The notes: generated by a model not told the origin, from the letters alone. Numbered from the stretch's first letter, positions 34,636 through 47,545 are shown. The stretch: 64,000 nucleotides of DNA from Acanthococcus lagerstroemiae (GCA_031841125.1 CM063113.1:28293312-28357311); one strand, 5' to 3'. Program-made: numbers and translations.

Positions 34636-34947
34636 CAGGGACGCACCAATGGGGAGGGGGCAGGCAACTTACCTCCCCCCCCCCGTAGGAGTTTTTCACT
34701 CAGAAGTTGGGAAAATTTACCATTTTAGTCAGACAAGTTGAAAAAATGCAACAAGTTTTAAAATTTTTTTTTTTATTGCTTTGATATTTGGGCATTGAGT
34801 TGTGAAGTTGGGAAAATCCAACAAGTCAAAACGTTTTTCTTCTTTTACTTTTTACTTTAATACTTGGGAATTTTGAGTTGAGTCAGTTGAAACTTTCACA
34901 ATTTTTACCCCCCCCCCCCCCCCGAAAAACTCTTTGGTACGTTCCTG
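34636..34947 (+). mobile_element. CAGGGACGYACC hAT-like element, full copy with perfect TSD
   Basis: It starts CAGGGACGCACCAATGGG and ends CTTTGGTACGTTCCTG. TATTAAAC flanks both sides exactly (34628-34635, 34948-34955). The interior has repeated GTTGGGAAAAT(T/C)(T/C)A words. Relatives lie at 26530-26748 and 63050-63330. Confidence 0.85.
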
Positions 34948-35604
34948 TATTAAACATTAGAATGAGTACACCGAATAGCAGCCGAGTAATAATCTTACCA
35001 GTTACAGGTTCCAGCAAGTGTTTCAGAACTGTGGAATTACAGGGGGCCGGTATCTTTCGATCTTGCTACCTTATACAGTTACCTAGAAAACCTGGCTGCT
35101 TCTTTCCAGCATAATAAGTTCAAAAGAAAAAACGCCTATTCCATTTCTTGAGATTCATGAAAAATGTACTTCGATACCTAAACTGCTAAAGTACAAAGTA
35201 CAATACTAGAACCCAGAAAAGTTATGGGTACTTAGAATTTACATACAGTATCAAATTTATGTTTTTTTCCTCGTTTTCCCCCTTTTGTTCTTTTCTTTTA
35301 AATCCACGTGTCTTTCTTTTGGCGCCTGCAAGGAAATCGTTCGAAATTGTACGCTAAAACCTGGAGCAAAGTAGCAAACCACTTACCCAGTAAAATTTTG
35401 GAACTGCTCTGTTTAGCTAGATGTTGATGATGATAATGATGACAGTATTAGAGCTGAAGTTTTTGCTGCTGCTTGATGTACGCATGTACAACCTGATAAG
35501 AAAATTACTCTGCTGCTATTTGGTGTGTTTACGTTTAATATTTTAAAAGTTTCATACATTTGCCTATTGTTTGATGATTCATGTCTCCTTTTCAACATAT
35601 TTAT

Positions 35605-35677
35605 GCTCTTCCCAACAATACTAATAACTCATTTTGTCAACAAATGTCGCTTAGTTCTGTTTTACTTAACTGCGTCT
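35605..35677 (+). mobile_element. 4-bp-TSD MITE, 3' fragment
   Basis: TATGCTCTTCCCAACAATAC through ACAAATGTCGCTTAGTTC and TTAACTGCGTC matches the right third of the family described at 6863-7112. The left part is absent. Confidence 0.6.
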
Positions 35678-35689
35678 TTTTTTCACCCG

Positions 35690-35800
35690 CACTAGAGATT
35701 TTGCAGCGCACTCTAGTGCAAGTTTAAACTCCAATAATAGTAAACGTGTACACAGAACAACGTCATCATTATAATGATAAGCGATCATGAAAATTATCCA
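35690..35800 (+). repeat. Dispersed repeat with GCGCACTCTAGTGCAAG
   Basis: GCAGCGCACTCTAGTGCAAG is shared with 8635-8656. GTGTACACAGAACAACGTCA with the following ATTATAATGAT recurs inverted at 58140-58200. A dispersed family of unknown type. Confidence 0.5.
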
Positions 35801-35853
35801 AACATCATTAAAAATTTAAAACTACATATTTGAATTTTTAATGAAGACAATTT

Positions 35854-36130
35854 GGACGCTGTTAAGTGCAAAAACCAATCAACAAAATCTGTTGTGTTTT
35901 TTTTTTGTTTTTTTTTTTTAAATAACATGTGATTCAAAAATCAAGAACCATATGTAGAGACTTAACTATATGACGCAGCGTTTACTGATAAGCTTTTTTC
36001 AACGCGAGTACGCATTTTTGAATTGAGGGCCCAATTTTGAAAAATTCTACTTTTTATGCTCTTTCCAACAATACTAATAACTCATTGTGTCAACAAATGT
36101 CAGTTGGTTCCATTACGCTGCACAGCGTGC
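35854..36130 (+). mobile_element. 4-bp-TSD MITE, copy D
   Basis: It has the family ends (GGACGCTGTTAAGTGC at left, ACGCTGCACAGCGTGC at right) and the core words GATAAGCTTTTTTCAACG and GGGCCCAATTTTGAAAAA. ATTT flanks it on both sides (35850-35853, 36131-36134). Slightly longer than its siblings owing to a T-rich expansion near 35900. Confidence 0.85.
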
Positions 36131-36146
36131 ATTTCAGTGATCATTT

Positions 36147-36395
36147 GGACGCTGTTTAACAAAAGGGAACTAACCCACATTTGTAAACAAAATGAGTTAT
36201 TAGTATTGTTGGAAAGAGCGTAAAACGTAGAATTTTTCAAAATTGGGCCCCCGATTCAAAAGTGTGTACTCACATTGGGAAAAACTTATCAGTAAACGCA
36301 ATGCCATATAGTTTCTACATGGCTCTTGAACTTCAAATCACGTGTTCTCAAAAAGCAGATTTTGTGGGTTAGTTCCCTTTTGTTAAACTGCGTCC
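36147..36395 (-). mobile_element. 4-bp-TSD MITE, copy E, inverted
   Basis: Same family in the opposite orientation, 16 bp after copy D. The ends are GGACGCTGTTTAACAAAAGG and TTTTGTTAAACTGCGTCC. ATTT flanks both sides (36143-36146, 36396-36399). Confidence 0.9.
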
Positions 36396-36718
36396 ATTTG
36401 TTTGCGACCTGCATTAAGAAAAGGTGATTAGGGAGCAAAAAATTCGATTTTGAGATTTCACTCGATTTATACTAATTAAGACCCGCTATTTCACGTGGTG
36501 TTTTCGGGGGAAAAAAATTACTCTGCATAGGTAACTATTTAAGATTTTATAAAAAATAATAATATAAATTAAACATATTATGATTTCATAAGTTTTTTTT
36601 TTTTACAAGGCATTAGGTAAATGCCGATGGTCATTTTTGGGTTATAGTTCATTTTTTAAGATCTTCTATCTTAAATACGAATTTCAGTATCATCTAGATG
36701 ATACCGCACTGATCAAAT

Positions 36719-36976
36719 GGACGCTGTTCAGCAAGAGGGAACCAACTAGCAAAATACACTCTTTTTGAGAACACGTGATTTGAAGTTCAAGAGCCATGTA
36801 GGAAGTAGAAACTATATGACACAGCATTTACTGATAAGCTTTTTTCAACGTGACTACACATTTTTGAATCAGGGGTCCAATTTTGAAATATTCTACATTT
36901 TACACTCTTTCCAACAATTCTAATAATTCATTTTGTTTACAAATGTTAGTTGGTTCCCTCTTGCTGAACAGCGTCC
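36719..36976 (+). mobile_element. 4-bp-TSD MITE, copy F
   Basis: The ends GGACGCTGTTCAGCAAGAGG and CTTGCTGAACAGCGTCC pair almost perfectly. AAAT flanks both sides (36715-36718, 36977-36980). The full core is present. Confidence 0.9.
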
Positions 36977-36980
36977 AAAT

Positions 36981-39390
36981 GCGCGTTCAGTTTTGCTATC
37001 AGTATCAGTGTAGCTATTTGTGGACAACAAAAAGGAATAAAACGAGAAAAATTTGATAAAATTTTAATTTTGAATATGGAAAACGGGAGGTTCTTGAGAA
37101 GAATGGTTAATGCCATCGTATTCGCATTCAAAATATACCTAAAATCATATAATCTTATCGCATTGTTTTTCGTGCTCTGTTGTGTAGTGTTATTTTGGCT
37201 TGTACAAGCCATCAAAGTTCATTGTTCTAATTCAAAGATATTCACATTTAAAATTTGTTTTCGTTCTTCTTGGAAATTTGTGTTTTGTTTACTGAACCTC
37301 TTTTCTCGATGCAGGTCACATTTTTGATAACATCATTTTTATTGACCATGTACACCTCGCTTATGCAAAAAAAAAAAAAAAATCCAGCGCGCGGTAAGCC
37401 GGTAACACTGAAAATTTTAGTCTGACGTCACCAGAAAAAGGTCTATTTGTGTTTTCGTGATTCGTGATTGTACTCATAGTTCAACACATCTCCCTGTAGA
37501 TAGTGTAGTGTGCTCGAATGTGACCAGATTATACTGGCAATGTTGTGCTTATGTCCTTGGTTGGTTAGTGAAGAACTGATTACGTCGAGTTCATTCATAC
37601 GATTATGCCGAATATTTACAAACTTGAATGTAGTGCCGGGTTAGTCGTTTAGAATTTTGAAGATTTCTAAATATTCGCGAAAATTTTCTACTGAGGACGC
37701 TTACAAAACTACGTTATCATTACTGATTGGTTTATAGTTGTTAATTTATTCAAAATTCTACCGGTGTAGTAGTTTATGTAAGTATTTACGTGAAAGTATA
37801 CTTCCGTTTTGCTGTTCCGTGGTTGTGTGTAGACTGTCATGGATACATCAAAATATCTACAGCGAGAAGAAATCGAGTAGGTGTGCAACTGAAGAAATGA
37901 ACGTAAGTCATAATAAGAGTAGTTACTCATTCATCACAAGTACTCAGTTACTCGCCTCTGTGAGAGATGCGTTGGGGCTTATCACTGTCAACTATAGTAA
38001 CCGGTAACTTTTACGAGTTGTAACGTTTACCTCTGTGATTCTGGTATCAGATACCCGTTCTTGCTGCAAAGGAGCAGACTCATATCGGATCAAATATGCC
38101 CAAAGCTGCCGCAGGAACGTTGATTTGAAATTGCGGAGATGACTATACATAGCTGGCTTCTCCAATTGGAAGCTCAGAGAAAGAAACCAGCAATCGCTAT
38201 GAAGCGTGCCAAGAAGAAATCGAGAGATAAACCACAATATCTGCAGACTGAAGCAGAGGCCACTAATGTCATGTGAGAAAGAAGCTGAGTCCACTACCAC
38301 AGATGAGGTAGCCGGTTCCAGTATGTAGTATGTACTCGTACTTGAAATGTTGACAAAGAAGCCTTAAGCAAGCAGTGTTGGCAGTTCTATTGATCATGAA
38401 GCGAGGTCGAATATCATCGCCCAGTTATCAGTAAGTAAAAGTGCTTTATATCCGATTATTATGGCAGTTCCAGTACTTGAAAGAAGTACTTGTGAACTCA
38501 TTAAATTTTAATATCCAGCCATAGAAGTTGTTTGTGTGAACAGGTGCGTATGGTAATGTCGACTAAAATGTTGGTATGAAATCTCCTGAACATTTTTAGT
38601 ACACATATTCTCACCTGCAGTGTACAAACAAATGTTGATGTTCTGTTTATTGTCGACTGTTTAGTACACATTTCCATAAACAAAATTATGAACAAGTGTT
38701 CAGTAAATGTAAAATGCAGTTGACATTTTAATCAACTGGTATCTGCATTTATCAACATTTGACATTACTATAAATACTAGGTATTACAGTATGTAGTGAA
38801 TTGACAAGCACAAATTTTTTTATGGTCAACATTTCAATTGACATTATAGTCTACAAGTATCAACATTACTATCAACATTGTAGTGTCAGTGTATGCAGAA
38901 GTAGACCAAAGTGTACAGTCGATATTTGCATTAACATATCTACTTGACAAAATAGTTTAGGCTGAATAATTTTTCTATAAATCAAATTATTGTCATAATT
39001 CTTATAAGTATGATTGGGTTTAATACAATGTGTTCTAAAGTATTTGGATACAGAAATTCAAAAAAAGTAAAAAAAAAGAAAAAAAAAAGGTGCCGATACA
39101 AATGTCAAAATGCTTTTCTTAATGTTGACAGTGTTTCATGGATAGTATTACTGATCTGGCTACCGTGGTGTATAATCTATAAGAACGTGATTTCCTAAGT
39201 AACAGCTTGCAAGTGAGCTCCTTGTTTTCGGGATTTAAGCATTGCTGCTACACTTGTGCCACTTCTATGCTACCATTAATATTGGATTTTGAAAATTGAT
39301 AAAGGTTAGGAAATGGCAGCTGTAAAGTCCCTCTGAGTTTCCATGTTGTGGTCCTTAGGGTCCAGTAGTTTCCATTAGCGACTAACACTT
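36981..39390. other. Interval with no supported gene
   Basis: Contains an A-run at 37367-37382, a possible tiny exon (ATG 37839 to donor 37877, MDTSKYLQREEI) and a 45-codon frame at 38139-38276 rich in Lys/Arg. The part 38560-38960 is rich in CAACATT / TGACATT words. None amounts to a gene on sequence evidence. Confidence 0.35.
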
Positions 39391-39399
39391 GCTTTGTTC

Positions 39400-40260
39400 A
39401 TGTCGGCTAGCAGGGCTCTACGACAACAACCTCAAAAAAACAGAAATCAACAAAATTAAACAAATAGCAATTAACAACAAATACCAACCACAAACAGTAG
39501 ACAGAATACTTAACAAACTAACACAACCCAAAAACACAGACACTGAACCAACAACCACAAAAGCAGACAAATACGCAGGAGCAATACCATTCATAGGAAC
39601 ACATACGTACAAAATACAAAAAATCTTCATCCAATACAACATAAAACTCGGAATCAAAAACAGACCATCTCTGATCAAACAAACAAGCAATGACAAAACA
39701 GAAACAAAGGTCAGAAACAACAGCAGCAGAGAGCAGAGTATACAGACTGGACTGTGAACACTGACCTACATAGGAGAAACAGGCAGAAAATTCACAACCA
39801 GAATCAAAGAACATGAAGAATCACAGAAGCTAAAAGATGACAAATCATTTGTTTAGAAAACACTGCAATGACCAAGGACATAACAATGACAAATTGACAG
39901 AAAAGTACAAAATCCTACGCATAGAAAACAACACAAGGAAAAAAAATTAAAAGAACAGCTAGAAATAATAAAGGTAAAAACAAAACAAAACAACCTAATA
40001 AACACAACTGACTTCCAAAGCGAGAACTTATTCCAGCTAATAACATAACATCCACGGATTGGATAGACTGCATAATCACAGACAACCAATAGGAGCACAC
40101 GACTAAACAGGTTCACCATACAGTACTACTCTCAACTATGACTACAGGACCGCAAGAGACAAGTCTCAGTTAGGGTACTCCACTGATGATGACACAACAG
40201 CCGAAAGCGCTCTGAACTACAGAAGAAGAAAAAGTGAATTGGCCCACCTTACAAATGGAA
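39400..40260 (+). mobile_element. Penelope-like retroelement, 3' part with GIY-YIG endonuclease
   Basis: Plus-strand translation gives a Lys/Asn-rich region, then AGAIPFIGTHTYKIQKIF, VYRLDCEH, and after a one-base frame change TYIGETGRKFTTRIKEHEE. This last is the GIY-YIG endonuclease signature of Penelope-like elements. A tail with ENNTRKKKLKEQLEIIK and NLINTTDFQSENLFQLI follows. A stop after KSFV and the frame change show decay. The tail matches the minus-strand fragment at 61510-61940. The RT domain is not seen upstream, so this is 5'-truncated. Confidence 0.8.
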
Positions 40261-43150
40261 TCGATTTAAAAGTTGGAAAAATTGAATGATTTTCCAAGAA
40301 AGTTGAGGAAACGATTTTGTTTCGCAAACAAAATGGCGGATGGATTGTAACTATGTGTGAACTATAGATTCTTACCAATGGAACAAATCTAGGGGTTGGC
40401 CCGGAAAAAATGCAAGAGTCAATAAGTGCTATGTACCAAAGTTATGTGACTACTACGTACGCGTTTACTGCTATAAATGTTTAAAAGTAATTTTTTATTG
40501 CAATACATGCCAGAAAGCCAAGTTGCCGCCACTATTTATGGCGCGGACAAACGAAGAAGGAATTTCGATTTCTTTTTTACAAATTTATATTTTTCTTGAA
40601 AGAAGCCTTCTGTGGGCGCCGGGTTGGCGAGGAGGTCGGCTACGGCTTTGCCTTCTGTCTGAGATTTTGCGTTTTTCACGAAGAACTACGCAAGAAGGAG
40701 CCGAAAGATTTATCAAAATTTTTCGCTCGCTGCGCTCACCAATCAACGTTTCGTACGATTTTCTCCATAAGTTCGGAAATTTTTCACTCGCCGATAAATC
40801 TTTTCATTAATTTTCCATCGAAATAATTTTCTGACTCCCTCTGAAGAAACCTAATCCCCGAAAATAAAAAGCCCAAGAGTTGGCCTTTCTATGTTTCAGC
40901 CTCCCTTTCTAAGTGGGCCCTTGCTGCGACCCTGAATGCGCCTAATATTGCGAACTAACAAGATACCCGCAAATTGGGTAACGAAATCGCTTTGTAAGAT
41001 TTTTCACCGATGCTCTTCTAAATTCTGCTACAGAAGCATGCAGTCTGCGGTTTCCAATCTTCGTCCCAGTTTCGTTCTCCTGACCACGACTCGAGTCTTC
41101 CCACTTTCAAAGTAGTCGTACATCAATGAAAGGTCTCCGTCTCCGGCCGTTCAAAATATCGTGTTTTAATTTAAACGCCCGTGCCGGACCAGCGGGAAAA
41201 TCTGCCCGATTGGTCATTTCAATTTTTTCTCTTCCTCGGTACTATTTTTAATTTCAGGTGCAGCAACGGTCGACAATTTGTTGAATGAGTGACATCAAGC
41301 GCCCCATTACCTCGTAGTCATGCGCCGAGTTCCTGGCACATTTCGTTTAACCTTGCCCAGTCTGTACCCCTCGATTCATGTTTTTTTTTTTCCTATTGTA
41401 CCCGATATCCTGCCTTACGAAAAAGGAAGATTTCGCTGCTCCTTCGTTTCGCGTGTATCTTTCTTTCTCTCTTTCTTTCGGCTTCCTTCTTTCTCCGTCT
41501 CCTTTTCGTCCGCGATAACAAATTTCATAACCTTTTAGTCATTCGTACTACGGTTCTCTCACGTTATTCTAGAGGTGGCACTTGGTTGTAATGACACATA
41601 CGTTGTTCCGTCGAATTGATTCGCGTGCTCTCGAAATCCAGTCGCCGAAATTGTTCGTGGTCGCCGGAAAGTCTGCTGTGGATTGCACGCTGGTAAGTGA
41701 CCAATTGCATTCGATTTTGTCGTCATCGTACAGCCCGGCAGCGGTAAAATTGGCTCTTAAGTGTGTGTAGCACTAAAAAAATTGTGATTTTTAAACGTCT
41801 ATAGCTGTAAGTGCTACTTGTACTTACGTAATTTACTCGGCAGCAATACAGAGGGGGTATTACGAGTAGCTAGAATATGCCCCTAAAGTATGCCCTCGCT
41901 TGAGGCCTCGTGCTGATGAAAGGAATATTAGACCTCACGCAATAATGTGAAATTAACTTGAGCTTCCTACAGTTAATAAGTTCGCGGATACGTAGCGGTT
42001 GTAGGAACTGCCAAATGTGCGACCTTGTGAAGCCTTATGAGAAGAGAAAATGATGATGACCGTAGCTAGAAAGTTGCGTGTGAGGAAACCTGAAATTAAC
42101 GTACCCTAAATTTCATTGAAAAGTACTAATTATCTGGGTTTTGTCTCAGAAGCTGGGTGTGATGACAGTTATTGAAAATATGGCCATTTGGTCATTTTCC
42201 CCATGGTTATCTAAAGTTATTTTCGGTCATTTTTCTCCTAAAGTGGTCGATGCAGTCATTTCTGGGGACGTTTCTTCTTCAAATTCTGGAAATTCTGCTG
42301 ATTATGAAGAAACATTTTCCCCCCTTTATTGTGTGCTTAAGTAATTCTCCCAATAATACCTAAATTGAGTAACCGCGTAATACCTTGAGAACGAAGAATG
42401 CTACTATAACTTTCCCCTTTCAATAGGAGAAGGTTTCCTTTATCAAATCAATCTATCAAACCGATGAAAATACTTGATCACAAGTCCCCAGAGTGCCTCA
42501 GTATACTAAAAATTCCATTGTCGTCTACGTGGCTGTTTGTGTTTTTTTCAGCAACATGGGTTGCAGAGACGTATTTTTCTCAATAAAAAATGTATAAAAT
42601 TTGCTTTATTTAAAGAAATTGAGGGCTGTCCACACAATTTTGCTTCCTTCTAAGCCTCTACCAGCCATGGCAAAGTTGGGTAACCACTTTTATTCCTTCG
42701 TAGTTGCTCATTCCCTGCAGTGACTGTGGGTGGCATTTGTTGCCGAAAAACGTAGAAACCCTGAATCCGTATAATTCGAAGGATGTTATGTATCGTCCAC
42801 AGAATAATTTCCAAAATTTCTGAAATTAATATGGTTATGCGTAATGCTTTTTTTTTTTTTTTTTTTTTGGCTGAAAATCGACTTTCCGTACTCTAAAATT
42901 TCCTTTGTAGACTACACTAATGAACTGTGAACTAATGCAAGCCAAGACTGTAGAATATACCAATATGCTCCGTATTAAATTTTTTCATACTGTTGGCTGT
43001 CTACATTCAATTTATACAGCCCCGTAGAGAGGAAAAGAGGGTCTGGGGGAATTTCCACGGGCCCCCTATCCTTCCAATTCATTTAGTTCTTTTGTCAGAT
43101 GGAGAGAAATTTATAAGCTACGGGATAAGAGGTTGCTTTGATGACGTAAG
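40261..43150. other. Interval with no supported gene
   Basis: CpG-richer between about 40600 and 41760. A plus-strand frame starts at ATG 41591 and reaches a consensus donor (CTG|GTAAGT at 41692), but no partner exon or motif is recognised. T-run at 42848-42868. Confidence 0.35.
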
Positions 43151-46034
43151 GAGTGATTGCTGATTTGATGTACAGTACAGCCGTAGGCACCAAAAAAATG
43201 TATGATGGGAGAAATAACACAAAAGGAATAGAGCCCCAACTAGGGAAGTGAGCACCTTGTGGCCGTCAGCCCACAAAAATCCGTCACCCAGATCACAAAA
43301 CAGAAGAAATGGGGAAAACAAAAATAAAGAAAGAAAATATGACAATTTTGTTCTTCAATTGCCACGGGTTAGCGAACGAGGGAAGATTTTTGGAATTGAA
43401 AAATGCGTTGGAGGGGTTAAAGTGGGATATAATTGGGATATCAGAAACTAAAAGGAAAGGGGGAAAAATTATCCAAAAGGAAGAAATGGTAATTTCTTTT
43501 ATTATTTTGGGTCAACAATAGGGTACAGGGGAGTAGGTTTCAGCATGAAGGAGCAGTGGGTACCTCACGTAAAAGAAATAAAGGGTATAAAATGAACGCA
43601 CAGCAGTATTGAAAATTGAAATAAATAAAGGAACCAAACTTTCGATAATCTAAGTTTATGCTCGTACACTAGACTCTTCAGTGGTGGAAATCAAAAAAGT
43701 TTTACGACCAGCTGAGTCAAATTTATGAAAATGAATGGGAATACTATACAATAATAATGGGGGGACTTTAATGCCAAAGTGGGTGAAATAGGTAAAACAG
43801 AAGAAATGTTGGTAAATATACTAAAGGAGAAACAAACGAAAATGGGGAATGGCTGTTAGGATTAGCTGATAAATATAATTTTAAAATAGCTGGATCGTTT
43901 TTCAAAAAGAGTGGTAACAAGAAATAGACATGGAAGTCACCTACTGAGAAGTCAAAAATGAAATAGATCATACTTCGATCAATGAAATGAAAATTGTAAT
44001 GGATGTGGATGTCATTTCAAATTTATACTTCAGCTCAGATCACAGGATGGGGAGGTGCAAATTAAAATTTCCAAATATAACCAACATTTTAGTAAGTACT
44101 TACATTAAAGTAAAAATGAAAATAACGGGTACATATTATTTATAAAATACCGCAAGCTTTGAACATATTACAAGAAAAATTGGAAACAGTGCTTACCATT
44201 GGGAGGATGCAGCAAAATACGATAAAATTGAGACATGTATTGTAAAGAAACAATATGGGAGTTGGGGAGTCTAAAGATCGAGACACAAACAAATGGCAAA
44301 CTGAGTATACAAACAAAAAACCTTATAGAAAGAAGAATGACACTCAAGAAAAAGAAATTGAAAACTCGAGTAGAAAGTATTGAGCTCACCGAGATCAACA
44401 AGCTAGTCAAAAGAAAATTTAAAGAAGATACATATTAGTAAATACGAAACTGAAATGATAAGAAATGTACTGGAAGAAACATGGTCAATAAAAAAAGGCG
44501 AAAAAGCAGTTTCAAAGGGTACTAACATCCTACCCAAAATAAAGGGTGATAATGGTTTCATATTTGAGAGGAAACAAATAATAAAAAAAGCAACGGAGTT
44601 TTATGAAGAGCTGTACAAGGTACAAGAGGAAGCAAAAACTGGGCAAGACATGGAGAAGTAGAAATTAAATTTGAGATATCAGGATGAAATAGAGCCAATT
44701 CTGGAAGATGAAGTTACAAAAGCTTTAGAGGAACTAAAGTTGAATAAAGCACCAGGTCCAGATAAAAAATTGATAATAGTATTTTGAATTTATTTTCTGA
44801 AAAAACCTTCCAATCGTCGACTGATATAATTTAACGAAATTCTAAATACTGGAGAAATCCCTAAACAATGGATGATACCTGAAATAATCTTATTATTCAA
44901 AAAATATGATAGATTGGAAATAAATAATTATCGCCCTGTCAGCCTCCCCTCCAATATTTGTAAATTATTTATGAAAATTTTAATTGCTAGAATATATAAA
45001 ATTTTAGATTCAGAGCAAATAATAAAACAAGCAGGTTTCCGAAAAATTTTCAGTACCATTGATCACATCCGTACACTAAGGCAAATAATGGAAAAATCAA
45101 TCGAATACAACATGGACGTCCACTTTCTATTCGTTGACTTCAATAAAGTATTCGATTCAGTACACCATGATAAAGCATAGAATACGTAGGCTAAGCAAGG
45201 GGTACATCAAAAAATGATACAAGTTTTGACCAATCTGTGTAAAAATCTGGAAGCATACATGAAACTTTATAAAAAAAGGGGAAAACTTTCAACTTCATAG
45301 AGGAGTCAAATAAGGGGACCCCCTGTCTCCCAACATTTTCAATAGTATTCTCTAGCAAATATTTCGCAAATGGACTGAAAGGGGAGGCGAGTTAAAATGT
45401 ATGGAAAATGGTGCAACGATCTCAGATTTGCTGATGATATAGTCCTGATAAGTAAAACTAATGAAGAGCTGGTGGGGATGGCAAGGAAATTGAAACGCAA
45501 ATGCTAAAAATCAGGATTGAAACTGAATGCCCCCCAAAAAATGAATGTTATCAGTGAATGGAGAAACAAGTGGAATATATTTAGATGGGGAGTTAATTTC
45601 ATACGTAACAGACGTTAAATATTCGTGACAAATACTATCATTTGAAAATAAAATGGAAAAGAAATCGAAACAAGGATCGTAAATGCGTGGAAAGCTTTTT
45701 GGGCGCAAAAAATAATATTCAAAGGCAAGTTCAGTATTAAAACAAAAACCAAAATATTAAAAAATTGTGTATCGCCAATTTTAACATATGAGGCCCAAAC
45801 ATGGACCTTGGCAAGAAAACAAATACAAAAATTTAGAGTGATTTAAAATTCAATGGTAAGAAGTATTATGGGTATGCGGTTGAGGGATAAAATTAATGTA
45901 ACAGAAATCAGGGAAAGAATGGGGATTATAGGTACAGGATGTAACATCAAAAAATTGAAATTCAAATTTACAGGACGTATAGCCAGGGAGGTAGGGGAAA
46001 ATAGAGTAGAACAGCAACTGGTACGGTACCATAT

Positions 46035-46287
46035 GGACTCTATTCAGCGTAAGGGAACCAACCAGCAAAATCTGTTTTTTGGGAACACGTGATTCGAAGT
46101 TCAAGAGCCATGTAGAAACTATATGACATAGCGTTTACTGATAAGCTTTTTTCAACGTGAGTACCAATTTTTGAATCGGGGGCCCAATTGAAAAACTCTA
46201 CTTTTTACGCTCTTTCCAACGATACTAATAACTTATTTTGTTTACGAATGTTGGTTAGGTTAGGTTCCCTTACGCCGAATAGCGCCC
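46035..46287 (+). mobile_element. 4-bp-TSD MITE, copy G, inside the LINE
   Basis: Full member of the family; its left end is GGACTCTATTCAGCGTAAGG. ATAT flanks both sides (46031-46034, 46288-46291). This shows the target duplication is A/T-rich but not always AAAT. It interrupts the LINE C-terminal coding region. Confidence 0.9.
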
Positions 46288-46313
46288 ATATCACAAAAAG
46301 AGACGTAAGGTTA

Positions 46314-46477
46314 GAGCACTATAAACACAAGTATGGCAATACACGATTTTGAATCCAGCTGTGCCCGTGGATGCCGAATCCGACTATGCGGAGCGTACCG
46401 CGTAATCAACTCGGCATCGACCGGCGCGGTTGAATTCAAAATGGCGTATTGCCGCACTCGTGTTTACAGTGCTTTAA
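46314..46477. mobile_element. hAT-like foldback MITE inside the LINE
   Basis: The arms (AGCACTATAAACACAAG, then GGCAATACACGATTTTGAAT; opposite strand from the right) form a hairpin over most of the 164 bp. TAAGGTTA flanks both sides exactly (46306-46313, 46478-46485). The LINE reading continues on both sides. Confidence 0.85.
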
Positions 46478-46952
46478 TAAGGTTAGATTAGCTACAAGAT
46501 GGCTGGACGAAATTATAAAATTTGTTGATCCTCATTGGGTAAGTACAGCGCAAAAGTGGGAGGAATGGAAACGGGTGACGGACGCCTATGTTCGAAGATG
46601 GGTGAATGAGTAGAGACGTACCTACCTAATTCAAGGCTGTAATAAAATAAAATGATGTAGCCATAAGCGTTGAAATTCAGGTCCTTTAAAAATATCGGGC
46701 CCCCTTTAAAGTCCGGGCCCGGGGTATTTCCCACCCCCCAGCTCCCATCAGGGTTGAATCTATATACAAAATTTCCCTTCGTCGTCTACAAGATTTTTTT
46801 CCTCTATCGTATCCGAGTGAAATTTAAACCAACGACGAAGGAACTGTAACAATCACCGGAAGAATATATTGGTTTCCATCAACGTCTTGTAATCAATCTA
46901 TCATGCAATCCTGAAAGACACGGCCATGTTGATGCTTGATGTTCGTTATGTC

Positions 46953-47430
46953 CAGTGTTGTTTGACATAACAAAACAAAATGAGGAAATGACAAATTTTC
47001 AAAATTTTGTCCTTTGACAAAACCCTAAACTGTTTTTTGTCAGACCGTTTTGTCAATGATAACAAAAAAATTGAATTTTTGACAAAACAAAATGACAAAA
47101 AAGATTGTTATGGCATTTCCTCGATGTTTGAATGATGAACTATGTTAAGCGACACAATAACTTGATAATAAGCGACACAATAACTTGATAATAAGCGACA
47201 TTGTCATTGATAATACGCTACAGTGGGCAACGTGACTAAAAGGAAGACCAAATAACAAAATAATTTTGTCGAGACGTTAAGTCCTGTAATAATAAAAATA
47301 AATAAATGAACAAAACCATAAAAACACAAAATGATAGAACTCTGAAGATGATAAAATTCATGACGTAGCAAAAAAAGATGAAACGTTTGTCTGACAAAAT
47401 GACAGAAAATGTTTTGATCTAACAACACTA
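46953..47430. mobile_element. hAT-like element with TAGTGTTGTT-type ends
   Basis: The left end is CAGTGTTGTTTGACATAACA and the right end TGATCTAACAACACTA. The flanks GTTATGTC (46945-46952) and GTTGTTTC (47431-47438) agree at 6 of 8. The inside is rich in TTTTGTC / GACAAAA words, with a GCGACACAATAACTTGATAA tandem at 47151-47200. Confidence 0.7.
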
Positions 47431-47482
47431 GTTGTTTCACTGAATAAGAAAAGAAAGTTTCACGAATGAAAGTATGAAAGGT

Positions 47483-47545
47483 GTATCAATGAAATTAGGA
47501 CGGTTTAATCAGTTTTATCAATGAAATTAGGACTGTTTAATCAAC
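47483..47545. repeat. ~34-bp tandem duplication
   Basis: TATCAATGAAATTAGGACGG with TTTAATCA following occurs twice in tandem with one change. Confidence 0.6.

Larger units (their letters stand above)
43250..46613 (+). mobile_element. RTE-like LINE, near-complete endonuclease-RT, broken
   Basis: Plus strand, in order: endonuclease start TILFFNCHGLANEGRF and WDIIGISETKRKG (43340-43460), GDFNAKVGE (about 43757), SDHRMGRCKL (about 44037), linker, NKAPGPDK (44745), then RT: NNYRPVSLPSNICKLFMKIL and HFLFVDFNKVFDSVHHDK. The catalytic FADDIVLISK is near 45430. Next come RSIMGMRLRDKI, FKFTGRIAREVGEN, then after two inserted elements TRWLDEIIKFVDPHW and DAYVRRWVNE before TAG 46611-46613. Multiple frame changes make it non-functional as read. 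It resembles RTE / CFDP2-like elements. Confidence 0.85.

Noticed and set aside
38139..38276. 45-codon Lys/Arg-rich frame after a possible acceptor
   Set aside because: No start context, partner exon or motif; too short to support.
39418..40119. Several Cys/Phe-rich minus-strand frames
   Set aside because: Antisense of the A-rich Penelope-like element; the composition alone gives hydrophobic-looking peptides.
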